A stretch of DNA of 64,000 bases from Amycolatopsis arida (GTDB lineage Bacteria > Actinomycetota > Actinomycetes > Mycobacteriales > Pseudonocardiaceae), in the NCBI RefSeq assembly GCF_900115565.1, contig NZ_FOWW01000002.1, positions 857,971 through 921,970 on the forward strand. The letters run 5' to 3'. This document shows positions 9,322 through 18,338 of the stretch, piece by piece; positions within the stretch are counted from its first letter, which is position 1, and every line of letters begins with the position of its first letter. Position numbers and translations under genes: made by a program. The notes under the pieces are model-generated. The model did no database searches. It saw only the letters and a list, made by a program, of their open reading frames with translations, and was not told the DNA's origin.

Positions 9322-10157
9322 CCGGCGATCCTCACCGTCGTCGTGGCGCCCCAGATCGCCAGGCTGAGCAGGAAGTCGAGCAGGCTGGTGAGCACGATCG
9401 CGGTGCGCACCGCGCGGCCCACCGCGATGCCGACCCCGGCCGGGCCGCCGCTGGCCTGGTAGCCGTAGAAGCAGTGGGTCAGGATCACCCCGACGCTGAA
9501 CACCAGCACCTTGACGAACGACCACACCACGTCCTCGGCGGGCAGGAAGAGGTTGAAGTAGTGGTCGTAGGTGCCGGCCGACTGGCCGTAGACCACCACC
9601 GTGGTGGCGCGCGCCGCGGCGTAGGAGGTGAGCAGGCCGATCACGTACAGCGGCACGATCGCGATGAGCCCGGCGACGATCCGGGTGGTCACCAGGAACG
9701 GCAGGCTGCGGACGGCCATCACCTCGAGCGCGTCGATCTCCTCGGAGATCCGCATGGCGCCGAGTTGCGCGGTGAACCCGGATCCCACGGTCGCCGACAG
9801 CGCGAGCGCGGCCACCAGCGGCGCGATCTCCCGGGTGTTGACGTAGGCGGAGAGGAACCCGGCGAAGGCCGACGTGCCGATCTGGTTCAGCGCGGAGAAG
9901 CCCTGCAGGCCGACGACCGTGCCGGTGAACACGCACAGCCCGACCATCACGCCGATCGTGCCGCCGATGACGGCCAGCGCGCCGGTGCCGAAGCTCACCT
10001 CGGCCAGCAGCCGGACGACCTCGCGGAAGTAGCGGGTGACGGTGAGCGGGATCCAGCCCAGCGCGCGCAGGTAGAACAGCAACTGCGCGCCGAACGCGGC
10101 GAGCGCGTCGCCCGGCTTGGTGGCCGCCGCGCGGAGTCGGCTGTCGGTCATGCTCAC
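9318..10157 (-). CDS. yrbEB: YrbEB, MlaE-family permease of the Mce transporter
   Basis: A 279-aa integral membrane protein of the MlaE/YrbE family. It carries the conserved cytoplasmic motif near residues 130-150 (GAMRISEEIDALEVMAV) that couples the permease to its ATPase. The GTG at 10157 sits 3 nt after the yrbEA stop with GGGGAG upstream; an ATG two codons in is the alternative. It should pair with YrbEA as the membrane core of the lipid transporter. The matching ATPase (MceG/Mkl) is not in this window, as is usual because it is normally encoded elsewhere. Confidence 0.94.
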   Translation of the reverse strand: MSMTDSRLRAAATKPGDALAAFGAQLLFYLRALGWIPLTVTRYFREVVRLLAEVSFGTGALAVIGGTIGVMVGLCVFTGTVVGLQGFSALNQIGTSAFAGFLSAYVNTREIAPLVAALALSATVGSGFTAQLGAMRISEEIDALEVMAVRSLPFLVTTRIVAGLIAIVPLYVIGLLTSYAAARATTVVVYGQSAGTYDHYFNLFLPAEDVVWSFVKVLVFSVGVILTHCFYGYQASGGPAGVGIAVGRAVRTAIVLTSLLDFLLSLAIWGATTTVRIAG

Positions 10158-10160
10158 GGT

Positions 10161-10964
10161 TCAGCTCCCCTTCGCCGGCACGAGCTGCAGGTACAGCGCC
10201 GTGATCACGAAGTTGACGAAGAACAGCAGCAGGAAGGTGATCACCACGGATTGGTTCACCACGTCGCCGACGCCCTTCGGGCCACCGCGTGGGTTGAGCC
10301 CGCGGAACGCGGCGACCACCCCGGCGAGGAAGCCGAAGATCAGCGCCTTCAGCTCGCTGACCACCAGGTCGGGCAGCTGCGCCAGCGCGGAGAAGCTGGC
10401 CAGGTACGCGCCGGGCGTTCCGTCCTGCACGATGACGTTGAAGAAGTAGCCGCCACTGACGCCGACCACGCTGACCATGCCGTTGAGCAGCACCGCGGCC
10501 AGCATCGCGGCGACCACCCTCGGCACCACCAGCCGGTGCACCGGGTCGACGCCGAGCACCTGCATGGCGGCGATCTCCTCGCGGATCGTGCGGGCGCCGA
10601 GGTCGGCGCAGATGGCGCTTCCGGCCGCGCCGGAGATCACCAGCGTCGTGACGATCGGGCTGGCCTGCTGGATCACCGCGAGCACGCTGGCCGCGCCGTT
10701 GAACGACGCCGCGCCGATCTGCGCGGTGAGCGAGCCGAGCTGCAGGGTGATCACCGCGCCGAACGGGATGGCGACTAGCGCGGCGGGCAGGATCGAGACG
10801 CTGGCGACGAACCAGAACTGCTGGACGATCTCCCGTGGCTGGAAGGGTCGCCGGAACATCAGCACCAGGACGTCCAGCGCCATGGTGAACAGCCGGCCGA
10901 ACTCGCGGGCCGCCCCGGTGGCGGCGCGGACGGCCGGCTCGGCCAGCGACGGCGGCGCGGTCAC
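10161..10964 (-). CDS. yrbEA: YrbEA, MlaE-family permease of the Mce transporter
   Basis: A 267-aa integral membrane protein of the MlaE/YrbE family with several hydrophobic helices and the coupling motif GARTIREEIAAMQVLGVD at about residues 135-152. The start is a GTG at 10964 that overlaps the stop of the preceding secreted-protein gene (GTGA), so that secreted protein is translationally coupled to the transporter. The usual mycobacterial order yrbEA-yrbEB-mceA-F is kept. Confidence 0.94.
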   Translation of the reverse strand: MTAPPSLAEPAVRAATGAAREFGRLFTMALDVLVLMFRRPFQPREIVQQFWFVASVSILPAALVAIPFGAVITLQLGSLTAQIGAASFNGAASVLAVIQQASPIVTTLVISGAAGSAICADLGARTIREEIAAMQVLGVDPVHRLVVPRVVAAMLAAVLLNGMVSVVGVSGGYFFNVIVQDGTPGAYLASFSALAQLPDLVVSELKALIFGFLAGVVAAFRGLNPRGGPKGVGDVVNQSVVITFLLLFFVNFVITALYLQLVPAKGS

Positions 10965-12217
10965 CGGCGACTCCCCTCGGTCGGTGCGTTCGGCTCGTCG
11001 GGCGGGCAGACGGTGATGCAGCGCACGGAGAGCGTGGTTCGCAGGTCGTTGTCGGGGCCCGGGATCAGGCCGTTGAGCAGTGGATCGAGGTCCTCGGTGG
11101 CGCCGCAGCCGGTGAACTCGGGGAGGTCGAACGTGGTGTGCAGCTCGGCCGGCGGGCTGCCGGGGACGAGCGGGATGGTGCCCTGCAGGCGGATGACCAG
11201 CGGGGCCTCGGTGCGGCAGTCCGGTCCCTCGCCGACCGGCACCTTGTCCACCTCGACGTCGCGCAGCCGGAGGAAGAGCTTCGCCGTCACGTCGACCTCG
11301 GCGGACAGCGGGTTGAGGATCACCCGCTTGAGCTCGCCCTCGGCGGGGCCGTCGGGGATGAGCTCGGCGGTCGCGGTGTTCGGCACGAAGCGGAAGATGA
11401 CGAAGTAGCCGGGGCTCGGTGGGATGTCGAGCGTTCCGGTGATCTTGCGGTTGATGAGGTCGACGACGGAGTCGAACCGGCCCCGCTTCAGCACCAGGTC
11501 CGAGCCGAGCCGGGCGATCCGGGCGCGGCCGTCCACCCAGTACGACGCCGGCAGGCCGGGCGGCGCGGCCTGGGGTCGCGCCTCCCGCGGGGTTCGCGGC
11601 TCCGGCGCCGGGGCCTGCTCGGGGCCGCCGACGAGGGACACCGTGCCGAGGGGGCCGGCCTGGCCCGGGTCGGGCAGGCAGACCACATCGTCACTCCGCT
11701 CTCCCTTGTGGACGGTCAGTGCGGGCACCGCGGCCTCGAGCTCGACGGTGACGGCGCCGTGGTCGCCGGTGGGGATCGGGGGGACGTCGAGCTCGACCGG
11801 CAGCCGCAGCTCGCCGGACTCCGGCAGCCCGGTCTCGGGCAACGGCCGCGGGTCCACGGTCACCGGGGCCCTCTCGGGCCCCTCGGTGCGGGCGAGCAGC
11901 CCGACGCCGAGGTCGCCGCCGACCGCGGTGACGCCGGCGTCCCGGAGCGTGTCGACCAGGTCGGCCGGCAGGACCACCGCCGCGGCCAGCAGCGGGACGG
12001 TGACCGGTGACCCCGCCGGCACGCTGGCCGGCAGGGTCACCGTGAGGTCGATCCGCACCGCGGCGGATCCGGTGTCGAACCCGCAGGTGCCACTCACCGT
12101 CCTGCCGACCGGCCCCGCGTGCGCCGCGCCGGCGACCAGCAGCGTGGTCGACAGCGCGGCGCCGAGGCCGGCGACGGCGAGGCGGGCGGCAGGGCCGCGT
12201 GCTCCGGGCGACCTCAT
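10961..12217 (-). CDS. Two-domain secreted protein coupled to the mce operon (domains A+B)
   Basis: A 418-aa exported protein: signal peptide at residues 1-34 (ending AGAAHA), then two halves joined by a Pro/Ala-rich linker (about residues 195-220). The N-terminal half aligns by eye with the secreted protein at 12261-12902 (C.F....V.I..T.T.P.SVPAG.P, and VPALTV/VPSLTV). The C-terminal half aligns with the secreted protein at 2329-2940 (LPEF.GCG, GLIPGPDNDL). The ATG has GGGAG upstream; the stop overlaps the GTG of yrbEA. The N-terminal domain resembles what I recall as DUF6801; that name needs a profile search. Role inferred: an extracytoplasmic partner of the Mce complex. Confidence 0.8.
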   Translation of the reverse strand: MRSPGARGPAARLAVAGLGAALSTTLLVAGAAHAGPVGRTVSGTCGFDTGSAAVRIDLTVTLPASVPAGSPVTVPLLAAAVVLPADLVDTLRDAGVTAVGGDLGVGLLARTEGPERAPVTVDPRPLPETGLPESGELRLPVELDVPPIPTGDHGAVTVELEAAVPALTVHKGERSDDVVCLPDPGQAGPLGTVSLVGGPEQAPAPEPRTPREARPQAAPPGLPASYWVDGRARIARLGSDLVLKRGRFDSVVDLINRKITGTLDIPPSPGYFVIFRFVPNTATAELIPDGPAEGELKRVILNPLSAEVDVTAKLFLRLRDVEVDKVPVGEGPDCRTEAPLVIRLQGTIPLVPGSPPAELHTTFDLPEFTGCGATEDLDPLLNGLIPGPDNDLRTTLSVRCITVCPPDEPNAPTEGSRR

Positions 12218-12260
12218 CCAACGAACTCCCGTTCTACCGTCCGGTGCTGGTCACGTGGAC

Positions 12261-12902
12261 TCAGGAGACGGTCACGGTGGCCAGGGACGGGTCCTGCCCC
12301 GCGTCCATCGTGCAGGGCAGGTCGAAGGTGCCCAGCGAGGTCTCCGAGCCGTCGGCCCGCCGCGGGGTGACCCGGCCGGAGAACTCGTCGCCGACGGCGA
12401 AGCTGACCTGGCCCGCGCTCTGCACGGTGAGGCTCGGGACCTCGCCGACGATGTTCACGGTCATCGAGCCGGACTCCGGGACCGGCGTGGACGGGATCCG
12501 CATCCCGTTCAGCCGGACACCCAGCGGCGTGCCGTTGATGTCGACGTCGACGTTCGGGGCGGCGGTGCCCTCCACGGTCGCGGCGCCGACCAGCCGCATC
12601 GCGTCGGTGATCTCCGCGTCGATCTCGACGGCGACGTTGAAGCCGGTGACGTCGATCGGGGTGCCGGCGGGTACCGAGTCGGGGAAGGTCGCGGTGATCT
12701 GCGCGGTCACCGACCGCTGCCCGACCAGCGGGAACTCGCAGGAGAAGTTCAGCGACTTGTTGACCTCGCCGGTGGTGCGAACCGGGTCGTCCGTGGCCGT
12801 GGGCGCGGCCGCGGCGGTGACGGCGCCGGTCAGCGCCAGCACGGACGCCGACGCCACCACCAAAGCGATCCTGCGGGTTTTGGCGAAGAGCGCTCGGGAC
12901 AT
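12261..12902 (-). CDS. Secreted protein at the head of the mce operon (domain A only, DUF6801-like)
   Basis: A 213-aa protein with a signal peptide (KTRRIALVVASASVLALTG, ending near AAAA). The ATG at 12902 has GAGGAGG 8 nt upstream. The mature domain (SCEFPLVGQRSVTAQITATF...SVPAGTPIDVTG) is beta-rich, with a cysteine near each end (SCEF, LPCTM) that may form a disulphide. It lies 43 bp before the two-domain secreted gene on the same strand and is therefore the probable first gene of the operon. It resembles secreted actinobacterial proteins I recall as DUF6801. Function unknown. Confidence 0.8.
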   Translation of the reverse strand: MSRALFAKTRRIALVVASASVLALTGAVTAAAAPTATDDPVRTTGEVNKSLNFSCEFPLVGQRSVTAQITATFPDSVPAGTPIDVTGFNVAVEIDAEITDAMRLVGAATVEGTAAPNVDVDINGTPLGVRLNGMRIPSTPVPESGSMTVNIVGEVPSLTVQSAGQVSFAVGDEFSGRVTPRRADGSETSLGTFDLPCTMDAGQDPSLATVTVS

Positions 12903-13297
12903 ACGTGTCCTCCTCGTCGAAAGCACGAAAATATGGGCCGGTGATTGTTGTGCACACTGTTCCACCACCGGCCGTCCAGGGCGTACGGCAGTTCTCACAG
13001 CCGGCCCGGTGAACGGCGTCAACACATTCCGAGAACCGAACCGACTGACGAGTAGGTTAGCGACGTGGGGTGCCGGCGACAAGCCACGGGAACGCCGTGA
13101 GCAGCACGGATAATGGCCCCGGAAAGGAAATTGTCACGGGGATGAAGGGTTTTCGGCCGGGTGTTGTGGCACCGCTCACTGCGGAGGCGGCGGGAACGCC
13201 TCGGCATCACCCGGACGGCTCCGTCCGTCCGGGTCTGCCGCGCGTCGCTCGACAGGGCGGCGCTCGGCCCGACACCACCCGCGTGGGTACGAAAAGC
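12903..13297. other. Region upstream of the mce operon, no gene recognised
   Basis: About 395 bp without a convincing gene. The 60 bp next to the first secreted-protein gene are relatively A+T rich (minus strand contains CATATTTTCG about 30 nt before the ATG), so the operon promoter probably lies here. Open frames on both strands through the rest show no recognisable protein. Confidence 0.4.
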
Positions 13298-13336
13298 GCC
13301 CTGAAGGCCACCCGCACGGCGGGTGGCCTTCAGGGC
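13298..13336 (-). terminator. Strong intrinsic terminator for the small acidic protein gene
   Basis: A perfect 18-bp stem (arms 13298-13315 and 13319-13336, loop ACG) is followed on the minus strand by TTTT. It starts 24 nt past the stop of the gene at 13360-13509. The arms contain CTGAAGGCCACC, relating it to the other GAAGGCCACC hairpins in the window. Confidence 0.85.
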
Positions 13337-13359
13337 CGCGTCGGTGGGAGTCCGGCCGA

Positions 13360-13509
13360 TCAGTCGCCGGCCGGGGGCTCCTCGGGGGTGTCCTCGGTCA
13401 GCGGCTCGTTCGCCGGCAGCCCGAACTCCCGGCGGATCGCCTCGAAGATGGGTGTGCCGACCTCGCCGACCTCGCCGACCTCGTCCGCGGGCACCTCGAC
13501 GGTCTGCAT
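13360..13509 (-). CDS. Small acidic hypothetical protein (49 aa)
   Basis: An ATG at 13509 with GGGAG upstream opens a 49-aa frame that ends just before a perfect 18-bp terminator, so a short transcript with its own ends is likely. The product is strongly acidic, contains a VGEVGEVG repeat, then IFEAIRREFGLP and a Pro/Glu-rich tail ending in GD. I do not recognise the family. It could be a short regulatory or structural protein; a peptide precursor is possible, but no modifying enzyme is nearby. Confidence 0.5.
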   Translation of the reverse strand: MQTVEVPADEVGEVGEVGTPIFEAIRREFGLPANEPLTEDTPEEPPAGD

Positions 13510-13668
13510 GGCTTCTCCCTTCCCTCCCCGCATGGGACGCAACCGCCACGCGGTTCGTTCTGTGACCCGGAACCCATCCCCGCGCCGGGACACAGCGTGT
13601 AACTCGAAGTAAGGCTAACTACGCCGTTCGGGTGGTATCGAGGGTTCTGTACCCCACGTCACCCCGGT

Positions 13669-14724
13669 TCACTCCACCCACTCGTGCGACGCCACCCCCA
13701 TCCGGGACCAGCGGTGCAACCCGGCGAGGAAGACGTGGGATCGGAACACCACCTCGGCCGCCGACTCCCCGGCGCTCGACGGCCCCGGCTCGCCCAGCGA
13801 CACCGACACCATCCGGTCGATCCGGGCCGCGGCCGCCCGGTCGTCGGCACCGGGCTCGGGTTCGGCGAGCCGGCGGTGGACGTCGGCGGGCAGGTACCGG
13901 TCGGCGATGGTGCACTGCACTCTGGTCAGCGCCGACGCGAGCGCCTCGGCGGCCGGGCGCAGCGCCGGCCGGTAGCCCGCGGCCAGCAGCGCGGCGACCG
14001 CGCCCTCGGCGACGTGTCGCAGCGCCGGCTCCGGATCGTACTCGGTGCGGTACGAGCGGTAGGTGAACGCCACCAGCGGATAACGGTGCACGATCTCCTC
14101 GACCGCCCTGAGATGCCCGGCCCACTCCCGGCAGCGGTCGCGAACCTGGTCGACGCCCCCTTCCGCGAGGCAGTCGGCGACGAGGGTGGCGCCGCCGCCG
14201 GTCCTGGTGTCGTCGTGCAGGGCGAGGGTGAACCGGTTGCGGGCGCCCACCCCGTTGACGACCTCGATCACATAGGTGGCCATGCCGGTGAACATCGTGA
14301 ACCCGGCCGCGGCCCCGGCCAGCGACAGCAGCTTGGCCGCCGTCGACACCGGGGTCACGTCGCCGTAGCCGAGCACGGTGACGGTGCCGCCGGCGAAGTA
14401 GACCGCGTCGGCGAAGGTCAGCGGCTCGAGGGCGGGGATCGCGGTGAACTCCGACATCAGCGGCCACGCCGCCACGGCAAGGCCGAGCACCAGCAGCGCG
14501 ATCCAGCTGACGAAGGTGACCGTCACGAGCACCGGGCCGGCCAGTCCCAGCAGGTGGCGCCGGGTCCTGGGCCAGCGGGCGCCGATCCCGGTGGCCAACC
14601 ACCACGAGCCGCGGCGGACGCCGCTGGCGACGAGGCCCTCCGCGTCGGGATGCAGCACGGTCACCGCGGCCTCGACGACCACGAACGCCATCAACGCTAG
14701 CCCGGCCCAGGTCAGCAACTCCAC
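13669..14724 (-). CDS. Potassium channel family protein
   Basis: A 351-aa membrane protein. A first hydrophobic helix lies at residues 3-24, a second at about 62-87, a pore region at about 103-125 with the K+ selectivity filter TVLGYGDVTP, and a last helix at about 132-155. The remaining 190 residues are cytoplasmic and have no recognisable RCK nucleotide-binding fold. The start is a GTG at 14724. It is flanked by unrelated genes and appears to be a single-gene unit. Ion selectivity is inferred from the GYG filter. Confidence 0.85.
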   Translation of the reverse strand: MELLTWAGLALMAFVVVEAAVTVLHPDAEGLVASGVRRGSWWLATGIGARWPRTRRHLLGLAGPVLVTVTFVSWIALLVLGLAVAAWPLMSEFTAIPALEPLTFADAVYFAGGTVTVLGYGDVTPVSTAAKLLSLAGAAAGFTMFTGMATYVIEVVNGVGARNRFTLALHDDTRTGGGATLVADCLAEGGVDQVRDRCREWAGHLRAVEEIVHRYPLVAFTYRSYRTEYDPEPALRHVAEGAVAALLAAGYRPALRPAAEALASALTRVQCTIADRYLPADVHRRLAEPEPGADDRAAAARIDRMVSVSLGEPGPSSAGESAAEVVFRSHVFLAGLHRWSRMGVASHEWVE

Positions 14725-14947
14725 CCGATGGTGGTACCCAGGAACCGGACCTTTCGATCATCTGTCCCCGAACCGGGCCAGCGCTGCCGATTCTCGCCGG
14801 CCTTCTTGCCGGCCGGGCAATGCCGCGCCACCCCTTCGGAGTACGCCCGAGCCCGCCGACCACGAGATTCACCGTGCAAAGGGGGAGAAAAAATTGCCAC
14901 CAACGCAAAGCAGCGAAATCCGGTGGCGGAGAACTATTCTGTGGGTC

Positions 14948-15463
14948 ATGCGTCCGAAACGTGTGATCGAAGTGAGCAACGAGGAGATTTGGACCGCCTG
15001 GCGCACCGTGCGCATTCTCAACGGGGACCGCGAAGGGAAGTCGATCGACGTCTTCTCCGCCGAGCTGCGGGACGCGCACGCGGCGGTGGGGCACCAGGGC
15101 GTGTTCAACGGGATGGGGGTGCTGCTGAAGGTGCTGCTCGAGTGGGCCGCCGAGGACCTCGTGCTCGGGCCCGACCAGCACGACGCGGTGAGCACCGTCC
15201 TGCCGCCGCTGCTGCGTCGGTACCGCCGGACGGTGCCGGAGCAACTGCTGGACCTCACCCCGATGGTCGCCGGGGCGATGGCCGCGGCGTTGCTGGACCA
15301 CGACGTCGTGGAGTGGCGGGACCAGTACGGACCGCCAGGTCCGGGGGAGCTGGCCGCGTACGGGTTCGTGGTGTGGATGGTGGCCGACTTCCTGGACGGC
15401 GAGTACCGGAAGGGAATCACGAACGAGCTGCTCGAGGCCGTCCTGTGCGAGCACGCCGGGTGA
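14948..15463 (+). CDS. Hypothetical protein (171 aa)
   Basis: An uncharacterised soluble protein beginning MRPKRVIEVSNEEIW, mainly helical, with no signal peptide or membrane segment and no motif that I recognise. The open frame continues far upstream, but the region before 14948 has no coding character and GGCGGAG lies shortly before this ATG. It is divergent from the K+ channel gene and precedes the YCII gene by about 110 bp on the same strand. Confidence 0.7.
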   Translation: MRPKRVIEVSNEEIWTAWRTVRILNGDREGKSIDVFSAELRDAHAAVGHQGVFNGMGVLLKVLLEWAAEDLVLGPDQHDAVSTVLPPLLRRYRRTVPEQLLDLTPMVAGAMAAALLDHDVVEWRDQYGPPGPGELAAYGFVVWMVADFLDGEYRKGITNELLEAVLCEHAG

Positions 15464-15576
15464 GGTCGGCGGCGGCTGGAAAAAGCTCGGCGGATGTGTC
15501 GATCCGGTCGAGGCCCGCTCGACGCGTAGGCAGAGCACGCCGGAACGGGCCAGCGCCGGTGACGAAGGAGCACGAC

Positions 15577-15999
15577 ATGCGGTTCATGCTGCTGCTGAAG
15601 GCGAACGAGCAGTCCGAGGCCGGGGCCATGCCCAGCGAGGCGGAGCTCGCCGCGATGGGCCGGTACAACGAGGAGATGGTGAAGGCGGGCGTGCTGCTCG
15701 CGGGCGAGGGCCTGCACGCGAGCGCGAGGGGCGCCAGGGTGACCTTCGGCAGGGGGCGGACGAAGGTCGTCGAGGGGCCGTTCGACGGGACGAGGGACCT
15801 GGTGGCCGGTTTCTGGATCATCCAGGCCAAGTCCTGGGAGGAGGCCCTCGAGTGGGTGAAGCGGTGCCCGCAGGGGGAGCACGAGTTCGAGATCGAGGTG
15901 CGGCAGGTGGTCGAGGCCGAGGACTTCGGCGAGGAGTTCACCCCCGAGCTGCGGACGCGGGAGGAGCGGCTGCGCGCCGAGGTCGCCGGGAAGGCGTGA
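15577..15999 (+). CDS. YCII-related (DGPF-domain) protein
   Basis: A 140-aa protein starting MRFMLLLKANE, with the GPFDGTRDLVAGFWII stretch that corresponds to the DGPF motif of YCII-like proteins. The ATG at 15577 has GAAGGAG 7 nt upstream. Such proteins are small alpha/beta ferredoxin-like folds often found next to ECF sigma factors. No sigma factor is present here, so the usual pairing is missing and the function is unknown. Confidence 0.85.
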   Translation: MRFMLLLKANEQSEAGAMPSEAELAAMGRYNEEMVKAGVLLAGEGLHASARGARVTFGRGRTKVVEGPFDGTRDLVAGFWIIQAKSWEEALEWVKRCPQGEHEFEIEVRQVVEAEDFGEEFTPELRTREERLRAEVAGKA

Positions 16000-16039
16000 C
16001 CGCCGTGGTGTCGGGCGGGCGACCGCCCCACACCCCTGG

Positions 16040-17296
16040 TCAGGCCGCCGCGACGGGGGCGACCGCGAGCGGAACCGGCTCGGCCGCCGTGGCCGGCCGC
16101 GGCGGCCGCAGGGCCAGCGCCGCGACGGACGTGGCCACCAGCGTGGTGAGCCCGGCCAGCAGCAACGCCGGCCGCGGGCCGAGGCCGTCGCACAGCCAGC
16201 CCAGCAGCGGCGCCCCGACCGCGCCGGCCGCCGCCGCGACGGCACCCTCCACCGACAGCATCCGGGCCCGCATGTCCTCGACCGCGTCGAGTTGCACGCG
16301 GGTGCTCTTGATGGTGTCGATCAGCACCGCGCCCGCGGCGATCGGCAGGATCATCGCGGCGAAGCCGAGCATGCCGGGGACGAAACCGCTGACCGCCTGC
16401 AGCACGCTGGTGACGGCCGCCGCGCCGAGCAGGAGCGGCATGGTGAGCTCGCGGGCGCGGGCCGCGACGAGGCCGCCGAGCACCGTGCCGACCGCGAACA
16501 CCGAGGACAGCACGCCGTAGCCGGCGGCGCCGGTGCCGAGCGGGCCCTGGGTCATCGCGGCCATGGTGACCTGGTAGTTGCGGCCAAGGCCGGACAGCAC
16601 GAAGCCGAGCGCGAACAGGATCAGCAGGAGCCGGTGGCCGCGCAGGTAGGCGAGGCCGGGGCGGACGCCGGCGCGGTCCGGCGGGCTGACCGCGAGCGGG
16701 TGCAGCTCGTCCCGGCGCATCACCAGGATGGTCGCGATCACGGCGAGGAAGCTGGCCGCGTTGCACAGGAACAGCGGCAGCTCGCCCGCGGTGGCGGCGA
16801 GGACACCGGCCACGCTCATCCCGAGGACGCGCCCGGCGGAGTTGATGATCGAGTTCAGCGCGAGGGCGTTGCCGAGGTCGGCCCTCGGCACGACCTGGCC
16901 GGCGAACCGGCCGAGCGCGGGGCCCTCGAAGGTGCCCACCAGCCCGGACAGGGCGGTGAGCGCGTAGATCGCCGGGAGCGGCAGGTCTGCCCACACCATG
17001 GCGGCGAGCAGCAGCGCGATGAGCAGGTGGGCGGTCTCACCGAGCAGGATGATCCGCCGTGGTGGGAAGCGGTCGGCGAGCGCGCCCGCCCAGGGGCCGA
17101 GCAGCAGTGCCGGCAGGGTGCTCAGCAGAACCGAGATGCCGACCGAGGTCGCCGACCCGGTGCGGGCGAGGACCAGCCAGTTGAGCCCGAGCACCTGCAT
17201 CCAGCTGCCGGTCACCGAGACGAGGTCGGCCGAGGCCCAGAGGCGGTAGTTGCGGTTTCCGAGCGCGCGAAACATCGGCGGCAGAGTGCGCCGCAA
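16040..17296 (-). CDS. MFS transporter (EntS/MFS_3-type exporter)
   Basis: A 418-aa protein with about 12 hydrophobic helices and the MFS loop-2 signature as GALADRFPPRRIILLGE (residues about 70-86). The overall pattern, starting FRALGNRNYRLWASADLVS, is that of the MFS_3 exporters related to enterobactin exporter EntS. The likely start is a TTG at 17296 with AAGGA 7 nt upstream; an ATG seven codons in is the alternative. No siderophore or antibiotic gene is adjacent, so the substrate cannot be inferred. Confidence 0.88.
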   Translation of the reverse strand: MRRTLPPMFRALGNRNYRLWASADLVSVTGSWMQVLGLNWLVLARTGSATSVGISVLLSTLPALLLGPWAGALADRFPPRRIILLGETAHLLIALLLAAMVWADLPLPAIYALTALSGLVGTFEGPALGRFAGQVVPRADLGNALALNSIINSAGRVLGMSVAGVLAATAGELPLFLCNAASFLAVIATILVMRRDELHPLAVSPPDRAGVRPGLAYLRGHRLLLILFALGFVLSGLGRNYQVTMAAMTQGPLGTGAAGYGVLSSVFAVGTVLGGLVAARARELTMPLLLGAAAVTSVLQAVSGFVPGMLGFAAMILPIAAGAVLIDTIKSTRVQLDAVEDMRARMLSVEGAVAAAAGAVGAPLLGWLCDGLGPRPALLLAGLTTLVATSVAALALRPPRPATAAEPVPLAVAPVAAA

Positions 17297-17813
17297 TGGT
17301 TTTCCTTTCCGAGACCGGGCGCGCCCGTTTCCGGTCGGCAGCCCAATGGTGCGTGGTTCAGCGGCCCGACCTCGGGTCGGGCGCCGCCACGCTACCCGGA
17401 GCGCCCAGGAATTGTCGCCTCGATGTGTGTCGTGATCGCGACACCGCCGCGGCGTAACGCTTCTACTGGTGGTGTATTCCGCGCCACACCCTGTCGGCGA
17501 GTGCGCTGCCGGCAGTCAGGGCACGCTCCGCCCCTGGAAGCCCACCCGCTCGTGTGGACCACGTCACCCCTAGTCGAAGCGATGGCGAGGCTGCTTCCTC
17601 GGCCTCGCCGAGGCCTCGGGCGCCTTCCGGTGAACGTCTCGGGAGCCGAGACGTCCATTCGCATCGCTTCACCCTTGCCCCGAGTACCCGGGCCGGCGCA
17701 CACTGTGATCACCAGCCCTTCACCCCTTATTCAGCAAACAGAGTCTCCCCTTCCCCTCGCTCCTTCTTCTGAACCGAGAAAAGCATCAGACGAAACGGAC
17801 AGGAGTCCCACCC
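17297..17813. other. Intergenic region between divergent MFS and XRE genes
   Basis: About 517 bp in which I see no convincing gene, RNA or repeat. It must contain the promoters of both divergent genes. An open frame on the minus strand (17392-17712) has an unusual composition rich in Arg and Gly and no recognisable domain, so it was not called. Confidence 0.4.
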
Positions 17814-18263
17814 GTGCCGGAAAGCGGACAGCGCATCCGACGAGAGGACAATCGCACGACGCGCATGGTGTTCCGAGCGACCAGGACGACCGGATTGCCG
17901 ACGCGCCAGCTGAACAGGTTGCGCCACCTGGCCGCCAACGAGGCCCGCGCACCCGCCGGCCTCGCGGCCGCCGACGCACCCTGCGCGGTGGAACGACGCC
18001 TCCTCGCGACCACCGTCGGCGCGCGGCTACGTCACCTGCGCCAGGCGGCCGACCTCACCCAACGCCAGCTCGCCGAGCACGCGGGCTGCTCCCGCCACAC
18101 GGTAGGCAGGCTCGAACGCGGCCGCCTCCGCCCCGAGCCGGCTTCCCTCCGCCGCCTCCTGGTCCCCCTGACCCGCAACGGCAAAGAGTGCGAGAAGGCA
18201 TGGCTCGAACTCCGCGCCCTGGCGACCGCCGCAAGGCAGATAGCCAACCGAACCCCACCCTGA
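17814..18263 (+). CDS. XRE-family helix-turn-helix regulator
   Basis: A 149-aa protein with a Cro/CI helix-turn-helix at about residues 68-115 (LRHLRQAADLTQRQLAEHAG followed by CSRHTVGRLERGRL). The N-terminal 60 residues are basic and of unknown role. The start is a GTG at 17814 with AGGAG 8 nt upstream; an ATG 17 codons in is possible. It ends 75 bp before a relic CRISPR. The target is unknown, and no DUF397-type partner is adjacent. Confidence 0.75.
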   Translation: MPESGQRIRREDNRTTRMVFRATRTTGLPTRQLNRLRHLAANEARAPAGLAAADAPCAVERRLLATTVGARLRHLRQAADLTQRQLAEHAGCSRHTVGRLERGRLRPEPASLRRLLVPLTRNGKECEKAWLELRALATAARQIANRTPP

Positions 18264-18338
18264 CCGCCCAACCAGCCATCACATCGAAGGCGACGAGCAC
18301 CAGGCCGGGAGCAGAGAACCAGCTGTCAGCGAAGCAGA

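Noticed and set aside
13019-13549. Open frames on both strands between the mce operon and the small acidic gene
   Set aside because: No domain, and they run through the terminator hairpin at 13298-13336; not supported as genes.
17392-17712. 106-residue minus-strand frame upstream of the MFS gene
   Set aside because: No family resemblance, Arg/Gly-rich composition and no good ribosome binding site; treated as intergenic.
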